Shown here one piece after another: positions 7,722 to 15,554 of a DNA stretch of 64,000 bases. This DNA comes from Maribacter orientalis (lineage in GTDB: Bacteria > Bacteroidota > Bacteroidia > Flavobacteriales > Flavobacteriaceae). Position numbers and translations under genes: made by a program. Under the pieces are notes generated by a model. It saw nothing but the letters and a program-made list of their open reading frames with translations, did no database searches and was not told where the DNA came from. Location: positions 1 to 64,000 of the forward strand of contig NZ_FNZN01000011.1 of NCBI RefSeq assembly GCF_900109345.1. Reading direction: 5' to 3'. Position 1 is the stretch's first letter, and each line of letters opens with the position of its first letter.

Positions 7722-9002
7722 ATGTCAATTTTAGAAAACATCTCTTCTAAGGATGCTATTGCATTAGAAGAAAAACATGGAGCTCACAACTACCATCCAT
7801 TACCCGTAGTATTAAGTAGGGGTGAAGGAGTATTTGTTTGGGATGTGGAAGGAAAAAAATATTATGATTTTCTTTCTGCCTATTCAGCAGTAAATCAAGG
7901 TCATTGTCATCCAAAAATCGTAAATGCGATGACAGAACAGGCTAAAACATTATCGTTGACGTCAAGAGCGTTTTATAATGATATGTTGGGCAAGTATGAA
8001 AAGTATGCAACCGAAACTTTTCATTTCGATAAGCTTTTACCAATGAATACAGGTGCAGAAGCTGTTGAGACAGCTCTAAAAATTTGTAGAAAGTGGGCTT
8101 ATGAAAAGAAAGGTATTGCTGAGAATATGGCAGAAATAGTAGTTTGTGAGAATAATTTTCATGGTCGTACAACAACTATTATTTCTTTTTCAAACGATGC
8201 TGTCGCACGTAAAAATTTCGGTCCTTATACAGACGGATTCATAAAAATAGAATATGATAATCTGAAAGCCCTAGAAGAGGTGTTGAAAGCAAACAAAAAT
8301 GTTGCAGGATTTTTGGTCGAGCCTATACAAGGTGAAGCAGGAGTTTATGTGCCTTCTGCTGGATATCTTAGTGGCGCGAAAGCACTATGTGAAAAGTATA
8401 ATGTGCTTTTTATTGCTGATGAAGTTCAAACAGGTATTGCAAGAACAGGGCGTTTATTGGCTACTTGTGGTAATTGCTCTTGCGAAGACAAGCATTGTAG
8501 TGGTACACCTGAAACAAAACCAGATATATTAATTTTAGGAAAAGCATTATCTGGTGGTGCTTATCCTGTTTCTGCCGTATTAGCTAACGATGCTATTATG
8601 AATGTAATTCAGCCAGGTAATCATGGAAGTACGTTTGGCGGAAACCCTATTGCTGCTGCAGTAGGTATGGCAGCCTTAGAAGTAGTGAAGGATGAAAAGC
8701 TAGCGGATAATGCCTTTATATTAGGTGAGCTTTTTAGAGATGAGCTAAACAAATTTATAGCCACTACTGATTTGGTAAATAGTGTTCGTGGTAAAGGTCT
8801 TTTAAATGCAATTTTAATTAATGATACCGAAGAAAGTAGTACGGCCTGGGATATTTGTATGGCTCTAAAGGAGAATGGACTTCTTGCTAAGCCTACTCAT
8901 GGTAATATTATTCGTTTTGCACCGCCTTTGGTCATGACGAAGGAAGAACTTCTAGATTGTGTTTCCATAATTATTAAAACACTTAAAGAGTTTAAAAAAT
9001 AG
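7722..9002 (+). CDS. rocD: Ornithine--oxo-acid transaminase with a cysteine-rich insertion
   Basis: A 426-residue class III PLP aminotransferase converting ornithine and a 2-oxo acid to glutamate-5-semialdehyde in arginine/proline metabolism. Recognisable segments are GVFVWDVEGKKYYDFLSAYSAVNQGH, NTGAEAVETALK, the PLP-aspartate region IADEVQTGIARTGR, and PLP lysine Lys274 in LILGKALSGG. Between TGR and that lysine lies an insertion absent from canonical enzymes with four cysteines (C249, C252, C254, C259). It is monocistronic, ends at a strong terminator and is divergent from rlmD. Confidence 0.93.
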   Translation: MSILENISSKDAIALEEKHGAHNYHPLPVVLSRGEGVFVWDVEGKKYYDFLSAYSAVNQGHCHPKIVNAMTEQAKTLSLTSRAFYNDMLGKYEKYATETFHFDKLLPMNTGAEAVETALKICRKWAYEKKGIAENMAEIVVCENNFHGRTTTIISFSNDAVARKNFGPYTDGFIKIEYDNLKALEEVLKANKNVAGFLVEPIQGEAGVYVPSAGYLSGAKALCEKYNVLFIADEVQTGIARTGRLLATCGNCSCEDKHCSGTPETKPDILILGKALSGGAYPVSAVLANDAIMNVIQPGNHGSTFGGNPIAAAVGMAALEVVKDEKLADNAFILGELFRDELNKFIATTDLVNSVRGKGLLNAILINDTEESSTAWDICMALKENGLLAKPTHGNIIRFAPPLVMTKEELLDCVSIIIKTLKEFKK

Positions 9003-9010
9003 AAATAAAA

Positions 9011-9038
9011 AATCCCCGATGAAAATCGGGGATTTTTT
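9011..9038. terminator. Bidirectional intrinsic terminator between rocD and the CCC-motif gene
   Basis: A perfect stem (AATCCCCGAT with ATCGGGGATT) with a GAAA loop is flanked by an A-run on the left and a T-run on the right, so it can serve both converging genes. Confidence 0.9.
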
Positions 9039-9051
9039 GATTATAATTTAA

Positions 9052-9390
9052 TTATTGGAAATCTGCAGTCGCAAAAAATGCGATAATCAATCCAAAATAA
9101 ATAATTGTAAATATTAAAAGAATCACGGCTAATGCAAGCCCAATATAAGATAAAATCTTACCGGTATTTACATTTTCATAACCCCTATAATTTCCAGGAT
9201 TTGCTTCATAAAAGTTCTTAGCTTTTTTCGCATTGCTTAAACCAATTATACTGAAAATAGCTCCGAAGGGGCCACAACAGAATAAGGTTAAAACGATAGA
9301 TAATATACCAAAAGTAAGGGCATTACTGGCGCCTGGTATTGATTTGTATTCTACAGAATTGTCCATTAATTTATCATGAATGTTATTCAA
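9052..9390 (-). CDS. CCC-motif / DUF4190-like membrane protein
   Basis: A 112-residue protein with two hydrophobic blocks (about 22-48 and 75-108) separated by a charged loop containing NPGNYRGYENV. The first helix contains a paired cysteine (TLFCCGPFGAIFSIIGL), typical of the CCC-motif family of Flavobacteriia. It is the last of three small membrane-protein genes on the minus strand, starting 8 nt after its paralogue. Function unknown; confidence refers to being a real gene of this family. Confidence 0.72.
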   Translation of the reverse strand: MNNIHDKLMDNSVEYKSIPGASNALTFGILSIVLTLFCCGPFGAIFSIIGLSNAKKAKNFYEANPGNYRGYENVNTGKILSYIGLALAVILLIFTIIYFGLIIAFFATADFQ

Positions 9391-9398
9391 TTAATATT

Positions 9399-9728
9399 TT
9401 ATTCTTCAATTCCCCATTGTTCTAAAAGTTGCCTGGATTGTTCCATTTGTACATCCCAACCCGTTTGGTAAATTGACCATGCTGTCATTAAGAAATAAAT
9501 AACGCCTATTGCAAGAACAACAATAGCAATTATTTTAGTCGTTTTTAAGGTGCTAAAATTTGAATAATTTTCAGGGTTTAGTTGATACGTTTTTTCATCT
9601 TTATTTACTAAAAACAAAGCGATTCCTCCTAGAATAATTCCGGGTAATCCTGCGAAACAGCAACATAAAAATCCTAAAATAGAAAGTACTAATGCTAAAG
9701 TAACATTAGGTAATTTTTGTTGTTCCAT
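9399..9728 (-). CDS. CCC-motif membrane protein
   Basis: A 109-residue protein with two membrane blocks. The first holds the triple cysteine FLCCCFAGLPGIILGGIALFL that names the family; the loop has NPENYSNFSTLKTTKI, matching the NPGNY loop of the downstream paralogue. The two genes are therefore a tandem duplication. It lies between the DUF2752 gene and the second CCC gene. No catalytic motif; function unknown. Confidence 0.75.
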   Translation of the reverse strand: MEQQKLPNVTLALVLSILGFLCCCFAGLPGIILGGIALFLVNKDEKTYQLNPENYSNFSTLKTTKIIAIVVLAIGVIYFLMTAWSIYQTGWDVQMEQSRQLLEQWGIEE

Positions 9729-9743
9729 AATTTAAGGGTTTAG

Positions 9744-10049
9744 TTAGATAAATTTTAAAATGTAATTGGTCAATATAAAACCTACGGTGCTAATCATAAG
9801 TGTAATCGTAATGGCATTAGAATATTTTATGGGGGATAACTTATTGAGACCTAAAAAGGTAAATAACAATAACATAGGATAAATAGCCGGATACATATGA
9901 AAAGCGTTCCAAAATTCTCCTTTTAGCAAAAATAATGCTGAACGTTGTAGGCCACAACCAGGACAGTCTATACCTATTATTTGTTTAGTAAAACAAGGCA
10001 ACATAAAGTTTTCCAATCCCAAAATAATAACTACCGCTTTAAATCGCAT
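9744..10049 (-). CDS. DUF2752 family membrane protein
   Basis: A 101-residue protein with two to three hydrophobic segments and the DUF2752 signature GIDCPGCGLQRSALFLLKGEF followed by NAFHMYPA. The CPGCG cysteines and LQRS are the conserved core of the family; function unknown. It is the first gene of a minus-strand cluster with the two CCC-motif genes, 15 nt upstream, an association consistent with a shared membrane role. Confidence 0.85.
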   Translation of the reverse strand: MRFKAVVIILGLENFMLPCFTKQIIGIDCPGCGLQRSALFLLKGEFWNAFHMYPAIYPMLLLFTFLGLNKLSPIKYSNAITITLMISTVGFILTNYILKFI

Positions 10050-10083
10050 TTTTAATTTGAATTATAAGTCGGAAAATTACCAT

Positions 10084-10091
10084 TATTTTTG
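10084..10091 (+). promoter_or_regulatory. Predicted -7 element of the Smr gene
   Basis: TATTTTTG is an exact TAnnTTTG match ending 18 nt before the ATG at 10110. An in-frame TTG at 10089 overlaps this box and therefore cannot be the start. Confidence 0.5.
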
Positions 10092-10109
10092 AGCATACAA
10101 AATAAAAAT

Positions 10110-10652
10110 ATGTCTCATTTTCAGATAGGTGATATCGTAGAAACTATTGACGACGTTATAAAGGGCGTTGTTGAATCAATTAATGGTGAACAAATAACGA
10201 TAGTTAGTGATGATGGATTTTCGCTAGATTTCATGGCCAAAGAATTGGTTTGTATCTCAAATGAGATTCGTGTTTCGAATTCTGAAATTGCCGAAATTAA
10301 AAAGGAAAAAGAACTACCAAAGCGTAAAAAGGCTACAGTGCTTAGGGTGAAAGAAAGAACTGCCCCTAAAATGGAGGTTGATCTCCATATAAATCAGTTA
10401 GTGAAAAACCCTAAACAGATAGGAAAATTTGAAATGCTGAACCTACAATTAGATACGGCTAAAAGACAATTAGATTTTGCTATTAGTAAACGAATTCAAA
10501 AGATTGTTTTTATACACGGGGTAGGTGAAGGGGTGCTTAAAGAAGAATTGGGTTATTTGTTTGGAAAATACGACAACGTTAAATTTTATGATGCCGATTA
10601 TCAAAAATATGGCCTAGGTGCTACTGAGGTTTATATTTTTCAGAATTTCTAA
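10110..10652 (+). CDS. Smr domain protein (MutS2 C-terminal-like)
   Basis: A 180-residue protein starting MSHFQIGDIVETIDD. The N-terminal 60 residues form a small beta-barrel-like region (GDIVETIDDVIKGVVESI). The C-terminal 80 residues are an Smr domain with the conserved VDLHINQL and FIHGVGEGVLKEEL segments. Smr domains are nucleases or nucleic-acid-binding modules; this short form lacks any MutS ATPase. The ATG at 10110 was chosen because the -7 element overlaps the only upstream in-frame start. Confidence 0.83.
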   Translation: MSHFQIGDIVETIDDVIKGVVESINGEQITIVSDDGFSLDFMAKELVCISNEIRVSNSEIAEIKKEKELPKRKKATVLRVKERTAPKMEVDLHINQLVKNPKQIGKFEMLNLQLDTAKRQLDFAISKRIQKIVFIHGVGEGVLKEELGYLFGKYDNVKFYDADYQKYGLGATEVYIFQNF

Positions 10653-10653
10653 A

Positions 10654-11157
10654 TTAACCTCCGGTAGTTACTGTTCCAAATTCATTTATTTGTAAATCAG
10701 TAATTCTGCTCCCATTTTCATTTAAAAAAGAAATTCCGCTTAATTTAATAGTATGCGTAAAAGTTATATTATCGGTAGAACTCGTAGTAACTATTACGCT
10801 TCCACCTTGAGCTTCAATTTCTTCCATAACAGTTGGTGTTAGTGGTGGTGGTGAATCACAGAAATATGCACTAGTTACATTATCTGAAAATATTCGGTAG
10901 CTGACCTGCGAGTTTCCAGGTACGGCGCTTTCTATGTCGGTTGTAGTTACTGTATTTTTCAAAAGTCCGCTGGGTAATGTAATAATTAAAGCTTCATCAC
11001 CATTTATTTTGAACAAGACATTCGAAGTTAAAATGGACACAACATCACAGTTTTGAACAGTATCAATACTATCAAAATTAACAGTTTCTATTTGTAAATC
11101 ACCGTCATTACAACCAAAAAATAAAATTGAACAACCAATAAAGAGGTATTTTTTCAT
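10654..11157 (-). CDS. Hypothetical lipoprotein
   Basis: A 167-residue secreted lipoprotein: a short signal peptide ends in LFFGC, giving Cys16 as the lipidation site. The rest is a beta-rich, Thr/Ser-rich chain with a second cysteine pair (NCD and FCDSPPP) and an FTHTIKLSG segment. No named domain is recognised. It converges on the Smr gene with a 1-nt gap. A TAnnTTTG element ends 4 nt before the ATG. Confidence 0.7.
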   Translation of the reverse strand: MKKYLFIGCSILFFGCNDGDLQIETVNFDSIDTVQNCDVVSILTSNVLFKINGDEALIITLPSGLLKNTVTTTDIESAVPGNSQVSYRIFSDNVTSAYFCDSPPPLTPTVMEEIEAQGGSVIVTTSSTDNITFTHTIKLSGISFLNENGSRITDLQINEFGTVTTGG

Positions 11158-11161
11158 AATT

Positions 11162-11169
11162 CAAATTTA
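11162..11169 (-). promoter_or_regulatory. Predicted -7 element of the hypothetical lipoprotein gene
   Basis: Minus-strand TAAATTTG matches TAnnTTTG exactly and lies four bases upstream of the ATG at 11157, the same leaderless geometry as at rlmD. Confidence 0.4.
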
Positions 11170-11235
11170 ATTTAAAATTTGGAAACCTATAAGTAGCATG
11201 GCTGTCATTTATGGGTTAATTAACTTTAATTGAGC

Positions 11236-11243
11236 TATTTTTG
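11236..11243 (+). promoter_or_regulatory. Predicted -7 element of the cysteine desulfurase gene at 11272
   Basis: TATTTTTG matches TAnnTTTG exactly and predicts a transcript start near 11248, 24 nt upstream of the ATG. This excludes an in-frame TTG at 11230 as start codon. Confidence 0.5.
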
Positions 11244-11271
11244 TGCTTTAGATATTAAAGAGTACGCTTAT

Positions 11272-12420
11272 ATGAAACATGTATATTTAGACAACGCAGC
11301 AACTACACAAGTGCATAAAACGGTTATCGCCAAAATGCAAGATGCTTTAGCAAATTCATATGGAAATCCATCTTCTACACATAGTTTTGGTAGAACAGCG
11401 AAAACTGCTATTGAAAGTGCTAGAAAAACTATTGCTAAGTATATTAACGCTCAGCCTTCTGAAATTATTTTCACCTCTGGTGGCACTGAAGCCGATAACA
11501 TGATACTGCGGTGTGCAGTGCGTGATTTAGAGGTTAAAACGATTATTACTACCAAAATTGAACATCATGCTGTTTTGCATACGGTTGAAGAATTGGAACA
11601 AAAGGGTTTAATTAAATTGCTATTCGTGAATTTGGATGCTTTTGGTAATCCTGATATGGCTCATTTAGAAACCTTATTACAAAGTGATGATTCTAAAAAA
11701 CTGGTGAGCTTAATGCATGTAAATAACGAAATTGGAAATAAAATAGATTTAGAAGCTATTACTATTTTATCAAAAAAATACGGTGCATTAGTACATTCGG
11801 ATACAGTACAGTCTTTAGGTCATTATAATTGGGATGTGAAGGCATTTCCTATTGATTTCTTAGCTGCTGCTGCGCATAAATTTCATGGGCCTAAAGGAAT
11901 AGGCTTTGCTTTTATTCGTAAAAATTCAGGATTGCATTGTATGATTTCTGGTGGTTCTCAAGAACGTGGTCTTAGAGCAGGTACCGAATCTTTTCATAAT
12001 ATCGTTGGCTTAGAGGAGGCTTTTGTGCATGCATATGAGCACTTAGAGGATGAAAAAAAGTATGTAGAAGGACTTAAGCAATACTTTATATATAAAGTGA
12101 ATAAGGATATTCCAAATGCCAAATTCAATGGCTATTCTGGCGATATGGAAAAAAGCACTTATACGTTGGTTAATGTATGCTTGCCTATTTCTGAAGAGAA
12201 AGCAATGATGTTATTATTCAATTTAGATATTAAAGGTATTGCTTGCTCAAAGGGCAGTGCGTGTCAATCTGGCAGTGATGCCGGGTCACATGTTCTAACC
12301 CAAATTTTATCTGAAGAAGATCTAAAAAAACCTTCAGTTCGTTTTTCATTTTCAACGTATAATACAAAAGAGGAAATTGACTATACGATTGGTGTATTGA
12401 AAGATATTATTGAGGCTTAA
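11272..12420 (+). CDS. Cysteine desulfurase (NifS/IscS-like class V aminotransferase)
   Basis: A 382-residue PLP enzyme that removes sulphur from cysteine. Seen are YLDNAATTQ at the N-terminus, TSGGTEADN (69-77), the PLP lysine K203 in AAAAHKFHGPKG, SGGSQERGLRAGT, and the catalytic cysteine C331 in GSACQSGSDAGSH. It stands alone, not in an isc or suf cluster, so its sulphur acceptor is unknown. A second paralogue lies at 51530-52708 beside the CO dehydrogenase genes. The ATG at 11272 is preferred over an upstream TTG because of the promoter position. Confidence 0.9.
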   Translation: MKHVYLDNAATTQVHKTVIAKMQDALANSYGNPSSTHSFGRTAKTAIESARKTIAKYINAQPSEIIFTSGGTEADNMILRCAVRDLEVKTIITTKIEHHAVLHTVEELEQKGLIKLLFVNLDAFGNPDMAHLETLLQSDDSKKLVSLMHVNNEIGNKIDLEAITILSKKYGALVHSDTVQSLGHYNWDVKAFPIDFLAAAAHKFHGPKGIGFAFIRKNSGLHCMISGGSQERGLRAGTESFHNIVGLEEAFVHAYEHLEDEKKYVEGLKQYFIYKVNKDIPNAKFNGYSGDMEKSTYTLVNVCLPISEEKAMMLLFNLDIKGIACSKGSACQSGSDAGSHVLTQILSEEDLKKPSVRFSFSTYNTKEEIDYTIGVLKDIIEA

Positions 12421-13074
12421 TTAATTTTTAATTCGGTCACGTTTGCGTTCTCTTTCATATGGAAATTTACGAATAGCTAATTTCATCATACGGTCAATCA
12501 GATCAGTGGTATTTTTGCCTGTCTTTTTATTGATTTCCTTTTCGTATTTCCACAATAATTTACCCGATTTGCCATCACTGATTTTTATACCGATGCGGCC
12601 GTAATTAGCACCACCCGAGATATAATCTGTAAAGCTAAACTCGGTTGGTACACCACTAGACAATAAGATGTTTAAATCTAAGGTGCCACTAATTATACCA
12701 TCAACTCCTAAGATTTCACTAAGCTGCTTTGTTGTGTACACATCAATATTTTCATAGGTGATATTGTTCTGTGCTAAAATAGCAGTTGTGTTTTTTATAT
12801 TTTGAAATTGTACAGGTAGCTTTTTCTTTTTACTACGTTTAGAAAAATAAGTTTCTAGGGCATTCTGTACTGCATAGCCTTCGTTTTGCTCCAGTCTTTT
12901 CTGTTCTGATTTAGTCACTTTTTCATTAAGGTCTAAATTGGTGAGAAAAGGAATTATAGCCAAAAGGTTATGGTCAGCACTTAAATCATCAAAATTAGGG
13001 CTTTCGTAAATGTTCTTTTGAGCCATTACAGTAAAGCAAGAAAGTAATGTTATAAAAAAAAGTATTCTTTTCAT
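12421..13074 (-). CDS. Secreted hypothetical protein, possibly CsgG/LpoB-like fold
   Basis: A 217-residue protein with a signal peptide ending in VMAQ. The segments LLAIIPF, QLSEILGVDGIISGTL and DGKSGKLLWKYEKEI resemble outer-membrane assembly proteins of the CsgG/GNA1162 type, where a locus-dependent beta sheet precedes GDxxxGxxxW-like motifs; this is only a resemblance. The C-terminus is strongly basic. It is the last gene of an operon with the M23 peptidase and TonB receptor, 9 nt downstream. Confidence 0.6.
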   Translation of the reverse strand: MKRILFFITLLSCFTVMAQKNIYESPNFDDLSADHNLLAIIPFLTNLDLNEKVTKSEQKRLEQNEGYAVQNALETYFSKRSKKKKLPVQFQNIKNTTAILAQNNITYENIDVYTTKQLSEILGVDGIISGTLDLNILLSSGVPTEFSFTDYISGGANYGRIGIKISDGKSGKLLWKYEKEINKKTGKNTTDLIDRMMKLAIRKFPYERERKRDRIKN

Positions 13075-13083
13075 TTGATTTTT

Positions 13084-15549
13084 TTAAAGACGTATTCCTA
13101 ATCTTAAATTTAATACTCTTGATGTTAGATAATTAGGAACCGCATATTCGTTCTTACTGTCTGCGTCTCTCACCCAAGTATTTGTTATTGAATTTTGATT
13201 ATTGAATAAATTGAATATTTCGAAACCAAAGCTTAATTCTTTAAAAGAATGAAGCCAGTGTGTTGTTGGGTATTGTTTATCCTTACTTGCAAAAATATAG
13301 GAAATTCCTAAATCTGCACGTTTATAATCTCTTAATCTATTCTGAAAAATGTATGGGTCTGCATAACTTGGTGACCCACCAGTAACCCCTGTTTGATATA
13401 CTAGGTTCAAATACATTTTTAAATCAGGAATTGTAGGAATATAATCTTGAAAAAGAATCCCCAATTTTAAGCGCTGGTCTGTAGGTCTAGGTATGTACCC
13501 TCGGTTATTTCTATTTTCTTCAGTTTTTAAGTATCCGATACTTACCCAAGATTCCGTTCCTGGTACAAATGCACCGTTCATTCTTACTTCAGCACCATAT
13601 ACATAAGCTTCTGTGTCATTATTCGCAGAATATCGAATACGTACATCTTCTAAAGTATACGGATTTACATTCTCTAATTTTTTATAGTAGGCCTCACTGA
13701 TTAAAGTGAATGGGCGTTCCCATAATAAAAAACTGTACTCATTGCCTGCCACTAAATGAAAGGCTATCTGCGCTTTTACGTTGGGCTGTATGGTTCCTGA
13801 ACTATCTCTTAATTCTCTATAAAAAGGAGGTTGATGATATATACCTGTAGATAAACGAAATAACATATCCTTATCCCAATTAGGTTTTATGGCGATTTGC
13901 GCCCTAGGGCTAAAAACAGTTTGCGATACTTTTTCAACATCGGTACCACTAACTGTCCAATGATGAGAGCGTACTCCTATATTATAGTAAATATCTGTGT
14001 CGTTCCAAGTTTTTTGTGTACCTAATTGAACAAAACCAGAAAATCGATTCGTTTTTACGAAGTTCAATGTATTAATACCAGTATAGGCTACTAAAGGAGC
14101 TTCAAATGGTTCCGCTGGCTGATTATTAATGAATTCAGCTCTTGGAGGTCTTATAGAGAATCCTGCGGAATCTATAAATTCAGATTCTCTTAATTGATCT
14201 CTTATATCTTCATGTGTGTATTTAGCGCCCCATTCTAAAACAGAATTGTTCATAGTATGAAAACCTTTATGTGCCACATTAAAGATAAGTGCATCTAGAT
14301 CATTTCTCGTACGATTAAATTGAGATCCAATACCGCGTGAAGTAAGAACTTCACCTGTCGAATCACTACCTAAATTAATGTCGACTTCTCCTAATTCATA
14401 CGATGCAATTACATCTGAATATTCTTCTTCGATAGTATGATATATAGATGATATTAGTTTTAGCGTAGTATTTTCATTTAGAAAATAACTCCCTTTTAAG
14501 GCTCCTAATGCAGTGGTATATCTGTTTTTCTCCTGCCCTTGGTAATAAACTACCAATGCTTGCGGATTTTCCAAGGTGCCAAAATTGGTCTGCCTGTTTA
14601 AAGGTTCATTGGTATAATCATTAACAGCCAAGTTGCCTAAAAAGTTCAGTTGTAATTTAGATGAAACAGTATAGGTCAAGTAGCTTTGCACATCAGTAAA
14701 AGAAGGAGTGAAATTACTTTGTGTTTGCTGACTATTTACCAACAACGAGTTGTTACGATACCGAATTCCGGAAACAGAGCTGAATTTATTGTTTTTAGAG
14801 ACGGTCTCAAGACTAGCGCTAGCACCTAGAAAACTTAAATCGGCCCGAAGAGAAAATAGGGTAGGAGTTTTATATGTAATATCTAAAACGGAAGCTAATT
14901 TATCTCCGTATTTTACTTGAAAACCACCTGCTGAAAATTTTACATCTTTAACTAAATCGTTATTTACAAAACTGAGTCCTTCTTGTTGTGCTGATCGTAT
15001 TAAAAAAGGCCTATAAACTTCTATCTCATTTACGTATACCAGATTTTCATCATAGTTACCGCCCCTAACTGCATATTGTGTACTTAGTTCATTGTTTGAT
15101 GATACACCTGGTAACAATTTTAAGATTGTTTCTACCCCAGAATTTGCACCGGGAATTTTTCTAATGGTTTCTGGCGTAATATTTAAAATGTTTTCTAACG
15201 TTCGTTGACCTGTAGCAGATACGGATACTTCGTCTATCTGAATGATATCTGTTCTTAGAACAGGGTTAAATTCAAAAGTTTCATTTGTAGTGAGTAATAA
15301 ATTTTTCAGTATTAAATCCTTAAAGGCAATATGAGAGAAGGTAATCGTGTTTTCTATATCCGCAGTTATTTCTAGAACATAAAATCCGTCAGGCGAGGTT
15401 GTGGCACCAACTCCTTCGGTTGAAATATTTACATCTGCCAAGGGTTGATTATTCTCATCAAGAACAATACCCGAAATAGTGGCGTTTTGAGCAAAACTAA
15501 TAGCATTGCACAGAAATAAAAAAAGGCCAAGAATGCTATAATGTTTCAA
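13084..15549 (-). CDS. TonB-dependent outer-membrane receptor
   Basis: An 821-residue receptor. After the signal peptide (cleavage near AQN) comes a carboxypeptidase-D-like regulatory domain (about 22-105, ISGIVLDENNQPLADVNIS). The plug follows (about 110-225, LKLLPGVSSNNELSTQYAVRGGNYDENLVYVNEIEVY) and then a 22-stranded-type barrel ending in LNLRLGIRL with a terminal aromatic/hydrophobic strand. It lies 5 nt after the M23 peptidase gene, so the two are co-transcribed. No SusD partner is present, which argues against a classical polysaccharide locus; ligand unknown. Confidence 0.88.
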   Translation of the reverse strand: MKHYSILGLFLFLCNAISFAQNATISGIVLDENNQPLADVNISTEGVGATTSPDGFYVLEITADIENTITFSHIAFKDLILKNLLLTTNETFEFNPVLRTDIIQIDEVSVSATGQRTLENILNITPETIRKIPGANSGVETILKLLPGVSSNNELSTQYAVRGGNYDENLVYVNEIEVYRPFLIRSAQQEGLSFVNNDLVKDVKFSAGGFQVKYGDKLASVLDITYKTPTLFSLRADLSFLGASASLETVSKNNKFSSVSGIRYRNNSLLVNSQQTQSNFTPSFTDVQSYLTYTVSSKLQLNFLGNLAVNDYTNEPLNRQTNFGTLENPQALVVYYQGQEKNRYTTALGALKGSYFLNENTTLKLISSIYHTIEEEYSDVIASYELGEVDINLGSDSTGEVLTSRGIGSQFNRTRNDLDALIFNVAHKGFHTMNNSVLEWGAKYTHEDIRDQLRESEFIDSAGFSIRPPRAEFINNQPAEPFEAPLVAYTGINTLNFVKTNRFSGFVQLGTQKTWNDTDIYYNIGVRSHHWTVSGTDVEKVSQTVFSPRAQIAIKPNWDKDMLFRLSTGIYHQPPFYRELRDSSGTIQPNVKAQIAFHLVAGNEYSFLLWERPFTLISEAYYKKLENVNPYTLEDVRIRYSANNDTEAYVYGAEVRMNGAFVPGTESWVSIGYLKTEENRNNRGYIPRPTDQRLKLGILFQDYIPTIPDLKMYLNLVYQTGVTGGSPSYADPYIFQNRLRDYKRADLGISYIFASKDKQYPTTHWLHSFKELSFGFEIFNLFNNQNSITNTWVRDADSKNEYAVPNYLTSRVLNLRLGIRL

Positions 15550-15554
15550 GTATA

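Noticed and set aside
7457..7741. Minus-strand open frame of 94 codons between rlmD and rocD
   Set aside because: It overlaps the starts of both divergent genes and covers their promoter region; no recognisable domain or start context.
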